Assembly (NCBI GenBank): GCA_964017065.1
Contig: OZ024784.1
Coordinates: forward strand, 17,465,152 to 17,529,151
Direction: 5' to 3'
Source: Haliclona indistincta
Taxonomy: Eukaryota > Porifera > Demospongiae > Haplosclerida > Chalinidae
DNA: 64,000 nucleotides
The notes beneath the pieces are model-generated. The model saw nothing but the letters and a program-made list of their open reading frames with translations. It searched no databases and had not been told where the DNA came from. The number at the start of each line of letters is the position of its first letter. Within the stretch, counting starts at the first letter, position 1. Made by a program: the position numbers and the translations under genes. Below, piece after piece: positions 31,575-44,000 of the stretch.

Positions 31575-31823
31575 TTATGCGCGGACCTCATAGGAATCTT
31601 GCTGCCAAAAGTTCTCGCTCACGTGCGCTTATCGCGCGATTCAGCAGTTTTGCATTTTGATCCGTAAGCTAAAATGTAGGCGGAGCATACAATTTATGGA
31701 TCATGGAGTCGAGAGCTAGCTGATTAGCTGAAAACTTTGTGATTCAATTTTAGAAGCAGCTCACACGTGAGATTGAAACTGCTGCTATTAATTTAAATAG
31801 ACACTTATTAAAGATCTAACATA

Positions 31824-32993
31824 ATGCCTGCCAAAAGAAAGAAGTTTGAGTCTACCTTCCCTGCTGTAAGTACACAATCATGTGATGTTCCAGATAAATG
31901 GCTTCGTACAGGCTCGTATCAAGAGGATAATGCAACTGGATGATGACATTGGTAGAGTAGCTTCATCGGTTCCCATTGTAATATGTATCCTTCTGCTAGC
32001 CATGGTTAACTACATTGCTGTAACTACTAAGGCATTTATCGAAGAACTAGGCATATGTTATGTGGTATTGCTAATGTAGTTCCTCTGATCCTTGACTACT
32101 AGTGCATAGCACGTGCTCTTGAGATATTTCTTCATGCTGTGTTGACTCGAGCAAATACATTTGCAGTTTCCAGGAGCGCCAAGACTCTGACAGTGGGGCA
32201 CATGTGAGTGTGCATGCAAGGTAATTGTAAATTTAAGACTCTTCTTCCATTTGTAGTAAATACTGTATTGAACGTGAGAAGCAGTGGGATTTTCTGAAGG
32301 ATTTGACAGCTAAACTGCCTGAAGTAAATGTTTCCGAGGAAATGCAGGGTGCTCCTAAGCGAGGGAGGTCAGTGTTGATCTTATTATTATTGATACTCAT
32401 CAACAAACATTGTGTGCAGGAAGCGTCGTGGTAGTGGCTCTACTGTTGGCAGTGTTGGTGGTGGTAAGGCAAAAATGAAAAAGGGGAGCAGTGCCAGAGT
32501 AGAGGCTGTTGGAGATGAAGAGGAAGAAGATGAAAGTGACTCCGATGAAGTTAGTTGCGCTACCTATGTGAATTGATTGCAGCATGCTTCTCTTCAGGGA
32601 TCCGACAACACTAGTACGACTAGTTCACCTCACAGTCGCAGCAACCCATCATCAGTGTCGGCGAATCCATCACCACTTGCCCTCCTCCAGCACCAAATGG
32701 TATCATCACAGTCAACCTCCAAGACTGCTCCTGCATCAGCTCCTTCCTCCTCAACCACTCTCTCTCCACTAGCTAAGTACACTGCCTCTCTGTCCAACAG
32801 TAAACCAGCTGCCAAGACTGCACCTGCTAAGGCTAGTCCTTTGTTAGCTTACACTAGCAAACTGCAGTCAGCAGGAACTACACCATCACAAAGCACTACT
32901 AGTGATGACAGTATGGCTCGAACTATGGAAAAGATTGCTAGCTTAGTCAATCCTCGCAAGGATTTCGACAGCGACGAGGACTACGACTCATAA
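31824..32993 (+). CDS. DRAP1: DR1-associated corepressor (NC2 alpha)
   Basis: NC2 alpha pairs with DR1 (NC2 beta) through a histone fold and represses TBP-dependent transcription. The ATG at 31824 starts MPAKRKKFESTFPA. A short intron is followed by ARIKRIMQLDDDIGRVASSVPIVI, matching human [24 protein letters not shown]. Later exons give SRALEIFLHAVLTRAN, AKTLTVGHIKYCIEREKQWDFLKDL, then a basic/acidic linker (KRRGSGSTVGS; EEEEDESDSDE). The last exon is Ser/Thr/Pro/Ala-rich with three similar SPLALL/SPLAKYTASL/SPLLAYTSKL modules. It ends DFDSDEDYDS, which resembles the human EEDYDS terminus. The low-complexity tail is longer in Ser/Ala than in vertebrates. Confidence 0.88.
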
Positions 32994-33143
32994 CTGTTTG
33001 TGTAGTGTTTTCAAATTGAGCCATTCACTCGACATTCATGTAACACAATAATCATTTACAAAAATTGTCAGATGATAAGAGCTGGGCTGTATGGATATAC
33101 TGAGCCCCAGGAGTGCATGATAGTGATTGATGCCAATAGTGTT

Positions 33144-34942
33144 CTAGTTAGCTTGTCTTTGTCTCATTCTGGTCTCATCTTCCTCCTCGTCACAAGTAGT
33201 TGCTCGATCGTTTCTCATCCAGTTCTCACGAGGTAGCCCATCTTCAACCTGTCTCCTGAGGTTAGACAGGCTGGCCTCCAGTTCACTCAGCTCTCCAGCG
33301 TCTGTAGTGGTTGTGAGCTCACTAACTGAACTGATAACACTCTCTGTGTCTTGTGTATCACTGTTGGTCGGCTGCTCTCCTCGACTTGACCCTTGGAGCA
33401 GATACATAATTATGCAGATGACAAAATACACACACTCGTAGTACCAGAAGCAGTTGACAACTCTTCTACTTGTGGTCTTCTCTGATGATGTCCACCACCT
33501 TCCCTTCTTCCTCTCTGATCTGTGCCATCTGCTGGCTACAAGAACAGCTCAAGTTAATGCAGTACACATGATATACCTGTGGAGATCTCCGCCTCCTCTG
33601 ATGCTGTAATTGCTGAGCAGCTGGCTGTTGTTGCTGTGCTTCTTGTTGTCTACCTGTGAATCGTCTGCTCAGTTTCCGTAACCACATGAGGACTGTCACG
33701 GTGGTCATAGAGACAAACGCACTCACAACAACAATGACAGCCATAGACAGAGGCCAGTGGTACAAATAGTATCTACATCAAGAACAAGATACTCTGATAA
33801 CTACAGAACAAAAGTAGGGCAGTTTGTTTATACATAGTTACTAATTTTGAAAAGAGGTGCATCACTGTGTATTGACTGTGCATCAGTCTAGTCTTACGCT
33901 AGTCCAGAAAAGTCAGCATCTAATTTGAGTGACACACGATAGAGTTGGACATGATGACTGAGCACAGTCACTCTGCCATATACTGCCCCAACTGCCTACA
34001 AGAATAACCAAATATTAGACTAGTGTAACATTAAAAATTAGCGGGTGAAAGAATACTATGCGCGTGCACTCACAAATGGCTCCTGGTAGTCCATCATTGT
34101 CACTGATAGATGTTGCTGTTGTTCAGACCAACCGAACAGGAGTGGTAAGGAATAGAAAAAAGTGGAGAGAGTTTGCAACAATGGTGACTTGTAGTGGAGC
34201 ATAACCTACAATGAAGAAATGATAAGATATTGCAACAAGGCTAACTTTATACTCACGTATCTAGCAGAAGTAGCAAGCTGTACTCTTGAATTGGAATACA
34301 GTGATACATTAACCATGAACATACCTGTACAATACACTTGGTATGGGTTATACTGTACTAATACAATAGACACTCACCCAACATCTCATTACTAGGGCTC
34401 TCAGGGAGTTCTATCTCTAGTGTAACTGTGTATAGTTGACCAGGGCTAAGCAGACGACTCCCGCCAGCAAGGAAGAATTCAGAGTATGGATAAAAGCATG
34501 CCGGCATTCCCACAGGGTGTTCGTGACTATAATAGTGCTTAGCCTCTTGAGTGAAGAGAGGGACATGTTCAGGATCATGTACTGAACTGGAGGAGGATGG
34601 GTGAGTTCGTGTGTTGTACTGTGCTCCACCAGATACTGTGCATTGTGGGCTATAGGGTGAGAAACAGTATTGGTATGATTGTCTATTGTGCAGCTGTAGA
34701 CCTTACTTGAAGTAAAGGTGTACAGGAATCATGTGAGTCTTTGGCGGCACCATTATGTGTCTGATTATAGTGTACAGCATCATGGATGCTAAGAGGTAGC
34801 CGAAGAACAGCACCACAGTGAGGACAGCACGCAGAATGAGCTCCTTGGTGGTTCCTAGAGCGGTACTCCAGAGCCATACGGCGGTACTCCATAGCCATGT
34901 GACAGGATAGAAGAGTCGGGATAGGAAAGATCGCACAGACAT
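33144..34942 (-). CDS. BSCL2: Seipin
   Basis: Seipin is an endoplasmic-reticulum membrane protein that forms rings at lipid-droplet formation sites. The start at 34942 gives MSVRSFLSRLFYPVTW. The first transmembrane helix is AVLTVVLFFGYLLASMMLYTI, followed by VPPKTHMIPVHLYF, as in the family. The lumenal beta-sandwich includes GQLYTVTLEIELPESPSNEMLGMFMV, SARYVMLHYKSPLLQTL and LPLLFGWSEQQQHLSV, close to human LELELPESPVNQDLGMFLV and VMLHYRSDLLQMLDTL. A second transmembrane helix (SMAVIVVVSAFVSMTTVTVL) precedes a cytosolic Gln/Arg-rich and acidic tail ending RMRQRQAN at 33144. It is divergently paired with the first kelch gene, with 134 bp between starts. Confidence 0.85.
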
Positions 34943-35076
34943 TGCCTTTGATTGCGCTAGCTTCCTTAGCAGCGCAGAGAATTAAAACTCCAACGTGACC
35001 TCCTTTTTCTCTTGCCCCTCCCTAAGGCTCGCTAAGAGCAATGCGCCACACCTCCAAACTTTTTGCCGACTAGAAG

Positions 35077-38000
35077 ATGGCGCTCGTTGATGAGTTCCCG
35101 ATAGCGAGAAGCGGCGCCGTTATGTTTGTATACGACCATCAGCTACTGCTGTGGGGAGGGATGACGCAAGTTGTGCTGGGAGAGGGAGAGGATCGCTTCA
35201 ATATTGACATCAACTTGCCAGGTAGGTCCACACGTGTACATGTACTTGACCCGGCTGAAGTCAGCACCACATTCGCCAGCACCACATTCATAGAAACCAT
35301 AAAACTACATTTTTGTGGTTTGGGCATTGTGCCTATAATAATAGCTGCTGTGCGCGCTTGACAATATCACCATAATAGAGTGCGCTTATGTACACGCGTG
35401 GTCTCGTTACTATTCAGTAGTACTGTACGGCATGAGAGAGGCAGCTAGGGCAGGAACATGAGTACAACGATCACTGGCAGTAAGTCATTCATACTAGATA
35501 GCTGGGAGGGAGAAAAGGCTTCTCAAATGCAGTTTTGCTAGGGGGCGTGATTATATTTATAATTAAATTTAGTACATTAAAGTTGATTGATGATCGAGTT
35601 GTTTGTTTCTAGTTGTTGAATGAGCCCAGCAAAGTATCTCGTTTCAAATATCATTTTTTGTTTCCTGAACTCAGCAATTAAGAGTTTGAATGTTGATTTA
35701 CCAATACGAAGCATGTGCATGGCACGCGCCTTATTATATTGCTGGGTGTGGCACTAACTGACCAAATTATCCATGTGAGTTTCTTCTTTATGTGCATGTG
35801 CTTGTTTCAAATCTCATTTTCCTTCATTCTAGTTGTCTCCTGGACCCAGCAATAAGACTTTGAACATCGAAATCTACCGATACCAACACGCTCCGCCTTA
35901 TTGCTGGGTGTGGCTTTAACTGACCAACTTCTACATGTGAGTTTCTTCTTCAGGTGCATGTGTTTGTTTCAAATCTCATTTTCTTTCATTCTAGATGTCT
36001 CCTGGACCCAGCAATAAGACTTTGAACATCGAAATCTACCGATGCCAACACGCTCCGCTTTATTGCTGGGTGTGGCTTTAACTGACCAACTTCTACATGT
36101 GAGTTTCTTCTTCAGGTGCATGTGCTTGTTTCAAATCTCATTTTCTTTCATTCTAGATGTCTCCTGGACCCAGCAATAAGAGCTTGAACGTTGAAATCTA
36201 CCGATACTAACACGCTCCGCCTTATTGCTGGGTGTGGTACTAACTGATCAACTTGTACATGTGAGTTTCTTCTTGATGTGCATGTGCTTGTTTCAAATCT
36301 CAGTTTGGGCTAGACTCCTGGACATTCAACAGACAAGCTGATCTCTTTTTCACTCTCAACACACTCCAATCCACCCAGGAATAACATTGGTTAACTCCTC
36401 CCACTTCCTGTTTTCCAACCCAAATACGTCAAATGCGATGTTCATCAATTTCTTGCACATTTTCAATTTGGGCTAGACTCCTGGACATTCAACAGACAAA
36501 CTGATGCCATTTCCACTCTCAGCACACTCCAATCCACCCAGGAATAACATTGGTTAACTCCTCCCACTTCCTGTTTTCCAACCCAAATACGTCAAATGCG
36601 ATGTTCATCAATTTCTTGCACATTTTCAATTTGGGCTAGACTCCTGGACATTCAACAGACAAACTGATGCCATTTCCACTCTCAGCACACTCCAATCCAC
36701 CCAGGAATAACATTGGTTAACTCCTCCCACTTCCTGTTTTCCAACCCAAATACGTCAAATGCGATGTTCATCAATTTCTTGCACATTTTCCATTTGGGCT
36801 AGACTCCTGGACATTCAACAGACAAACTGATGCCATTTCCACTCTCAACACACTCCAATCCACCCAGGAATAACATTGGTTAACTCCTCCCACTTCCTGT
36901 TTTCCAACCCAAATACGTCAAATGCGATGTTCATCAATTTCTTGCACATTTTCAATTTGGGCTAGACTCCTGGACATTCAACAGACAAACTGATGCCATT
37001 TCCACTCTCAGCACACTCCAATCCACCCAGGAATAACATTGGTTAACTCCTCCCACTTCCTGTTTTCCAACCCAAATACGTCAAATGCGATGTTCATCAA
37101 TTTCTTGCACATTTTCAATTTGGGCTAGACTCCTGGACATTCAGCAGACAAACTGATGCCATTTCCACTCTCAACACACTCCAATCTACCCAGGAATAAC
37201 ATTGGTTAACTCCTCCCACTTCCTGTTTTCCAACCCAAATACGTCAAATGCGATGTTCATCAATTTCTTGCACATTTTCCATTTGGGCTAGACTCCTGGA
37301 CATTCAGCAGACAAACTGATGCCATTTCCACTCTCAACACACTCCAATCCACCCAGGAATAACATTGGTTAACTCCTCCCACTTCCTGTTTTCCAACCCA
37401 AATACGTCAAATGCGATGTTCATCAATTTCTTGCACATTTTCAATTTGGGCTAGACTCCTGGACATTCAACAGACAAACTGATGCCATTTCCACTCTCAG
37501 CACACTCCAATCCACCCAGGAATAACATTGGTTAACTCCTCCCACTTCCTGTTTTCCAACCCAAATACGTCAAATGCGATGTTCATCAATTTCTTGCACA
37601 TTTTCAATTTGGGCTAGACTCCTGGACATTCAACAGACAAACTGATGCCATTTCCACTCTCAGCACACTCCAATCCACCCAGGAATAACATTGGTTAACT
37701 CCTCCCACTTCCTGTTTTCCAACCCAAATACGTCAAATGCGATGTTCATCAATTTCTTGCACATTTTCAATTTGGGCTAGACTCCTGGACATTCAACAGA
37801 CAAACTGATGCCATTTCCACTCTCAGCACACTCCAATCCACCCAGGAATAACATTGGTTAACTCCTCCCTCTTCCTGTTTTCCAACCCAAATACGTCAAA
37901 TGCGATGTTCATCAATTTCTTGCACATTTTCAATTTGGGCTAGACTCCTGGACATTCAGCAGACAAACTGATGCCATTTCCACTCTCAACACACTCCAAT

Positions 38001-41000
38001 CTACCCAGGAATAACATTGGTTAACTCCTCCCACTTCCTGTTTTCCAACCCAAATACGTCAAATGCGATGTTCATCAATTTCTTGCACATTTTCCATTTG
38101 GGCTAGACTCCTGGACATTCAGCAGACAAACTGATGCCATTTCCACTCTCAACACACTCCAATCCACCCAGGAATAACATTGGTTAACTCCTCCCACTTC
38201 CTGTTTTCCAACCCAAATACGTCAAATGCGATGTTCATCAATTTCTTGCACATTTTCAATTTGGGCTAGACTCCTGGACATTCAACAGACAAACTGATGC
38301 CATTTCCACTCTCAGCACACTCCAATCCACCCAGGAATAACATTGGTTAACTCCTCCCACTTCCTGTTTTCCAACCCAAATACGTCAAATGCGATGTTCA
38401 TCAATTTCTTGCACATTTTCAATTTGGGCTAGACTCCTGGACATTCAACAGACAAACTGATGCCATTTCCACTCTCAGCACACTCCAATCCACCCAGGAA
38501 TAACATTGGTTAACTCCTCCCACTTCCTGTTTTCCAACCCAAATACACTCTCATCCACTCTCATGATTATTATTGTACTATGTTATTAACTCAACCTATA
38601 GTTAAATTTTAACTTTCAACTTTTTTTCTTTTTTTTAGTTATTTTTGTTAGGATTCTTGTGTTACTGATTACAATTCACCGGCTCTAAAATTCTAAAAGT
38701 ACGGTCGGTCGGTCGGTCGTACGTACCACAGTAAAAAATTGGTGTACTACACGCTAGGTGGGGCTCGCTCAGGCTCGCCCCAATTATGTATTGTTCATGC
38801 AGGGTACTTTAACTTCAGTCTATGGGAATCTAGGATTCTCTGCGCCCAATGATGCTGAAGAAGGTACTTTGGCTCTTATAAATTCCATTTGTGATGGCCT
38901 TCAGGTATAGCTATTATGTTGGTTTGATGTAATAAATCAATGATTATTATCATGCAGACATTTCCTGGAAGTGATATTTTTGAATTGAAGTTTAAGATCA
39001 CAGCATCCTGTCCAGTTTGTATCGAGGTGTTGCAATAATATTTGTTATGTATAATGTATTGTGCACATGCAGATTCCAGCAACTGTGGAGGAAACTTCAT
39101 TTCAAATCACTCCATGTACCTTTGGCAGTACCAGTAATAAGAGACAGCATTGTTCCACAACTGTGTTGTGGAACAATGCTGTCTCTTATTATAAGACGCA
39201 ACTGATCATAAGTTCTAGGTAGCTATATAGTATGCCGGATCGAGATAAATTTATGCCAGCTTCTTGCAGCCAATGCCACAACTGCCAAAGCAACTTACAG
39301 GTCCATGGTGAAATACTGAAGTTACCAGATAACCTGTTGTTGGTAGTTCACCGAAACCTTGTTGGTAGACGCACAAAAGATAAAACTGCTGTGCAGCTTG
39401 ATGAGTAAGTTGTGTCAGATGATGATTAAAATAACTTATGATAAAATTATAGACTGTTGCAAGTTGATTCTCAAACCACTTATAGTTTGGCTGGTGCAAT
39501 TGTGAGTAGCATTATGCATAGCATAACTATTTAACATAGTTCTTAAAATTCATGTAGGTACATTATGGATCAAGAACTGGAGGCCATTGTATGTTTTAGC
39601 ATGCTTCAGTATAATAGAATTGACATAATGATTGTTGTTAAATTTAATGCAGATAACGCAATTGTGTCCAATGGCTATGGATGGACTATTTATGATGACA
39701 GTGCTGTAAGAGAGGAGAATAAAAAGGATTGGGCAATGTCAGAAAATGTTGCTGTTAGTATTCATTGTACAAGTGCTGTGCATGGAAACATGCATCATGT
39801 GTAATACTGCATTATTAACTATAATTATAGAGGAACGTATACATTGTAATGTACATCAAGAATCAATCAAAGGTGATTATAGTTAAGAGTTTAACAAGTA
39901 ATATTGCACATTAAAATAACAGGTCTATCTCAATCCATCAACTGACTTCAGTAACTATGGAACAGTAGTGAGTTTTTACATTTTGTAATGTTCATGCAGC
40001 AAGGGTTTATTGCAGAAGCCACAATTTGGAATAACTTTGGAAGAGGAAAAAACGGTACAGCCTATTTTGTAAGATTGCTAAGTTTATTAATTATATTCAT
40101 CAGATTAAGAAAAACCTTGCTCAGGTCCCTGGAGGGGAGACATTGACAGAAGGTCAATGGCTGTCATCTGAGGTGATTTCAATGCCTGCCTCGTGTGTCA
40201 CAAATTCATAATAATCTGTACTGAATGCAGATCATCTGTGAATATATGCACAGCCTCATACAGATGCATGATAAGCGAAAGGTATAGCTAATAATATTAA
40301 ACTCATTAATTATTCATTCATTTGCACTTGTTGCATCCAGGTTGCTTTTTCATTTGATCCAGTTTTCCTCCCAAATTTAAAGGCAAGAGGTTATAGCACT
40401 GTGGAGCGCTATGCCAAGGTTTGCGGCGCTGTCCAGTAGATGCATGGATGCATGACTTGTATGCATGCAGGGCATTGATCTTTTAAAGAAGGAAATCATA
40501 CTGTTCCCGGTTCATTGCCCACAGCATTGGATGTTGGTGGTAAATATGCATGCATGCATAACTCCAATAAGATTTTATTATTTCTTCAGGTTGTTTTTAT
40601 ACAACAGAAGCATGTTTGCTGTATCGATTCATTACAGCATTGCGCTAATCAGCCTGCTGATTATGTTAACTGGATATGGTATGCAATTGTTCATGCATGC
40701 ATGCATTTTTGTCCAGTATCATTATAGCCATACACACAGGTACTTTCTTGCCAGGAAATGTGGTCTTGACCGTCGGCAATGGAAATTTTGTGACATGGTT
40801 TGTAATGTAATGTAATGTTTACAATAATATAGCTAATATTATTTTTATGAAGACTCCATTTGCCCCTAAGCAGAAGAACATGTATGACTGTGGTGTATTC
40901 ATTTGTATGGTAATGTATTATTCGTATTGGTAACATAGTTTTGATTGTTAGAGCAGGCAGCAAAATGCATTATGCTGGGATGCAAATTGTCATACACACA

Positions 41001-44000
41001 GGTACATGTATTCAATACAAATTAAATCATCATTACCTTTTTCGATTATAGATGGACGCAATTAAAGCTAGACTTGAGATAGCCAAGACAGTCATGGAAA
41101 TGAAGACAAAAGCAGTCACTATTCAGGCAATAATTAACTCTTGCAGTTGTGTATGCATAATGCTGGGCTTATTAGGATTCAGATGATACAGATGGTGGTG
41201 ATGACAGTGATAATGATACCTTCCCCTCTGTCAACTTCAAGCTAATTGCAGAAAAAGTATAATACCTTTGTTAATACCGTACACTGTGTATATGCACTAC
41301 AATTATATAATATTCATGCATTCAATCATATCCATGTACTCTGACTATATACTTTTTTGCAGAAGTCTACGATGTGCAAGAGTACTGACAAAGTTGTATA
41401 CAATGATGTATGACATTATTATAGCTATATACATTCTAACACGATTTTTTTTCCAGAAGTCTATGACGTATCCAAGTACAGGTGATATAATTGCCACTTT
41501 GCACATTATAATTGTGTTGATATGAATAAAACTTGCTATGTCATGCAGCCATCATTGCAGACTACAATCAAAGACCAATATTTTGGGTGCATGGACTATG
41601 CACATTGTATGTGGAAGATGTATTAAATGTTCTATGTGAAGATCGATCAACGTGCATTACTGTAAGTCTGTGAATGCATCAAACAAATTAATTATTATGT
41701 GTTTCTATATACACACTATATTATGTAGGTTCTGTATTTTTGCTTGCATGTATGGGTAAAGATGCTGGAGAAATTTCAATTACAGGTTAATGCATCTTGC
41801 ATGAAAACAGAATTAAAGTTGTTCATTGAATGCATCATCAGATGGATGCATATGAGAGGCAAGATCAACTCAGCATTGAAATTATTCATGGCGTTGACAT
41901 ACAGAAGTGTCGAAAGCTCAATGCCACAGATTTTGACAAATTGAATCCATGCAGACACATCCAGGTACATTCACAAGTGGAAAAAGCTTCATGATTTACT
42001 GTTGATTTACAGAGAAGCCCATGTGATATTAAATATCTGATCTGCCCTTTCTTTTTGAGGCATTCTTTTATATGCGTAAGTTAACAATACTATACATGCA
42101 GTCATGCAAACTATTAAATAACTAATACAATATAGGTTGCTGATTTTAGAAAGAAAATTGTCTACTCCTATGATCCTGTTAATGATCATCATAAGCAACA
42201 TCTAAAGGAAGTAGAGCTGTTTCGGTAATGCATGCATGGATATAGAATTCATGAATGTCATACATGTATAGTGATGGATGCGAACATAGTATAAGTATGC
42301 ATAAATCTAAAAGGCATTATCACCTTTTTATAACATAGGAGGGTGGTGGGAACATGGCATTCTCTGACAGAGTCAAGAAGGCGACAATACAATGACTGGA
42401 CTATTACCAGCATAAAAGTATGCATCACTCATTATACTTAATTTTTACTGCAAATACTATATTATATAAGGTGACAACATTCATTTCACCAAATAGCAGC
42501 GTTGTCACACTTTGCAAGGTAATCATCATTAATATTGCGTGCATGTACATATACATGTATAACTATCATTCACTATCATGCAGTTTATTCATGACCTCCT
42601 TTGGAGTAATTGCTCGTGTTCACAGTTAGTAGACCATGGCAAAAATTTAAATGTAAGATGCTTGGCTAATATGAATCATCAATGGAAATATTTTACAGGA
42701 TGACAAGATGTGGCTAGTAAAGGAATTATGTAGAAGGTATGTGTTTATTAACTTTTTTTGTTGAAATATCTTTTTGTGAAAGGTATGTGTTTAAAACAGC
42801 AAAAATTAATGCATAAAATTAATTAATAAATCTCCGTAAACTGCTGCATAATCCATGCAGCATTGACAAGTTGGACACCGTCAATTGTGATGAGGAAATT
42901 GCAGAAAGAGTAAGAAAGCAGCTTGGCATTGTTGGTCAAGGTATGATGATTATATTCAGGCACACCAATAATTAGCTACATATTACATTTAATCATGAAC
43001 ATTCAGAATGTGCCTCATCAGTACACACAGATGCAAGTGAAAAAAATGAAGATGTGGTTATTCAGCTACTAGATTGTTACGGTACCTTTGTGCATGCACA
43101 TAATTATTTACTTATTACAATAATCAATTATGTATTGCAGATGAAACTACATTACCTAAATACATTTTGAGACCACAATTTAGTGGAAATTGTGATGTAG
43201 TAGATGCAGATGACATCTTTAACAGTAGGTCTAGGAGGGATATGTGGATTGCTGGATTTCCCAGGCTAGAAAGACCATCAGACGAGTTAGACATAAACTA
43301 ATCCATTAAGTTTTGATTATGTAACTCTATTCATATAGGCATTGGTTGTTTACACGACTATTTATAAGAGCAGTATTGAAGACTGCAGAGGCAAGAGACT
43401 TTTCCAATTGTTTAATTATTACAATTACTGGCATCATAATAGCCAACACTGAGGTCTGCCTGCACAGGAGAATTTGACAGTGTCTTTGCCATGAGAGAAA
43501 GTAGGAGGAAAGGCATAGACAAATATAACATGTGGCCATTAGAATCAAATGATATGGTATAAACTAGTGCACATGCATGTTACACATGAAGTATGCATAC
43601 AAGCATAATGTCAATAACAAAATGCATGCAAATCACCCAATGCAGTTTGAGGAAGTGATTTACTTTTTAAGTGGCATAGTGGGTGACGTAGAACAAAGAC
43701 ACCGCCATATCGCTGGTGATATGGTATATCAAGTGCTCTTCCCTGAGGTATGATAAAATGAAGAATAATAAAATGCTTTTGATTTCGTAATAGGCCATGA
43801 CAGTTCTAATAGGAAATAAATTTAATATCAGATACGAGGAGGCAGCAAAGTCATTTCTTACTAAGGTTCTAAAATTTAAATAGATACACTATTATTCGTT
43901 ATACAATTATTAACATTTTCTTCTTTCACTTTTCATAGACACTACCACAGGTGTGAGCAAGACAGACAGAATAGCTTAACAATAAATTCTCTAATTTTTG

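Noticed and set aside
35077..35361. Stand-alone small gene or pseudogene at the first kelch exon
   Set aside because: It ends in a proper donor at 35221/35222, and its partner exons resume at 46537 after the transposon. The protein matches copy B from start to end.
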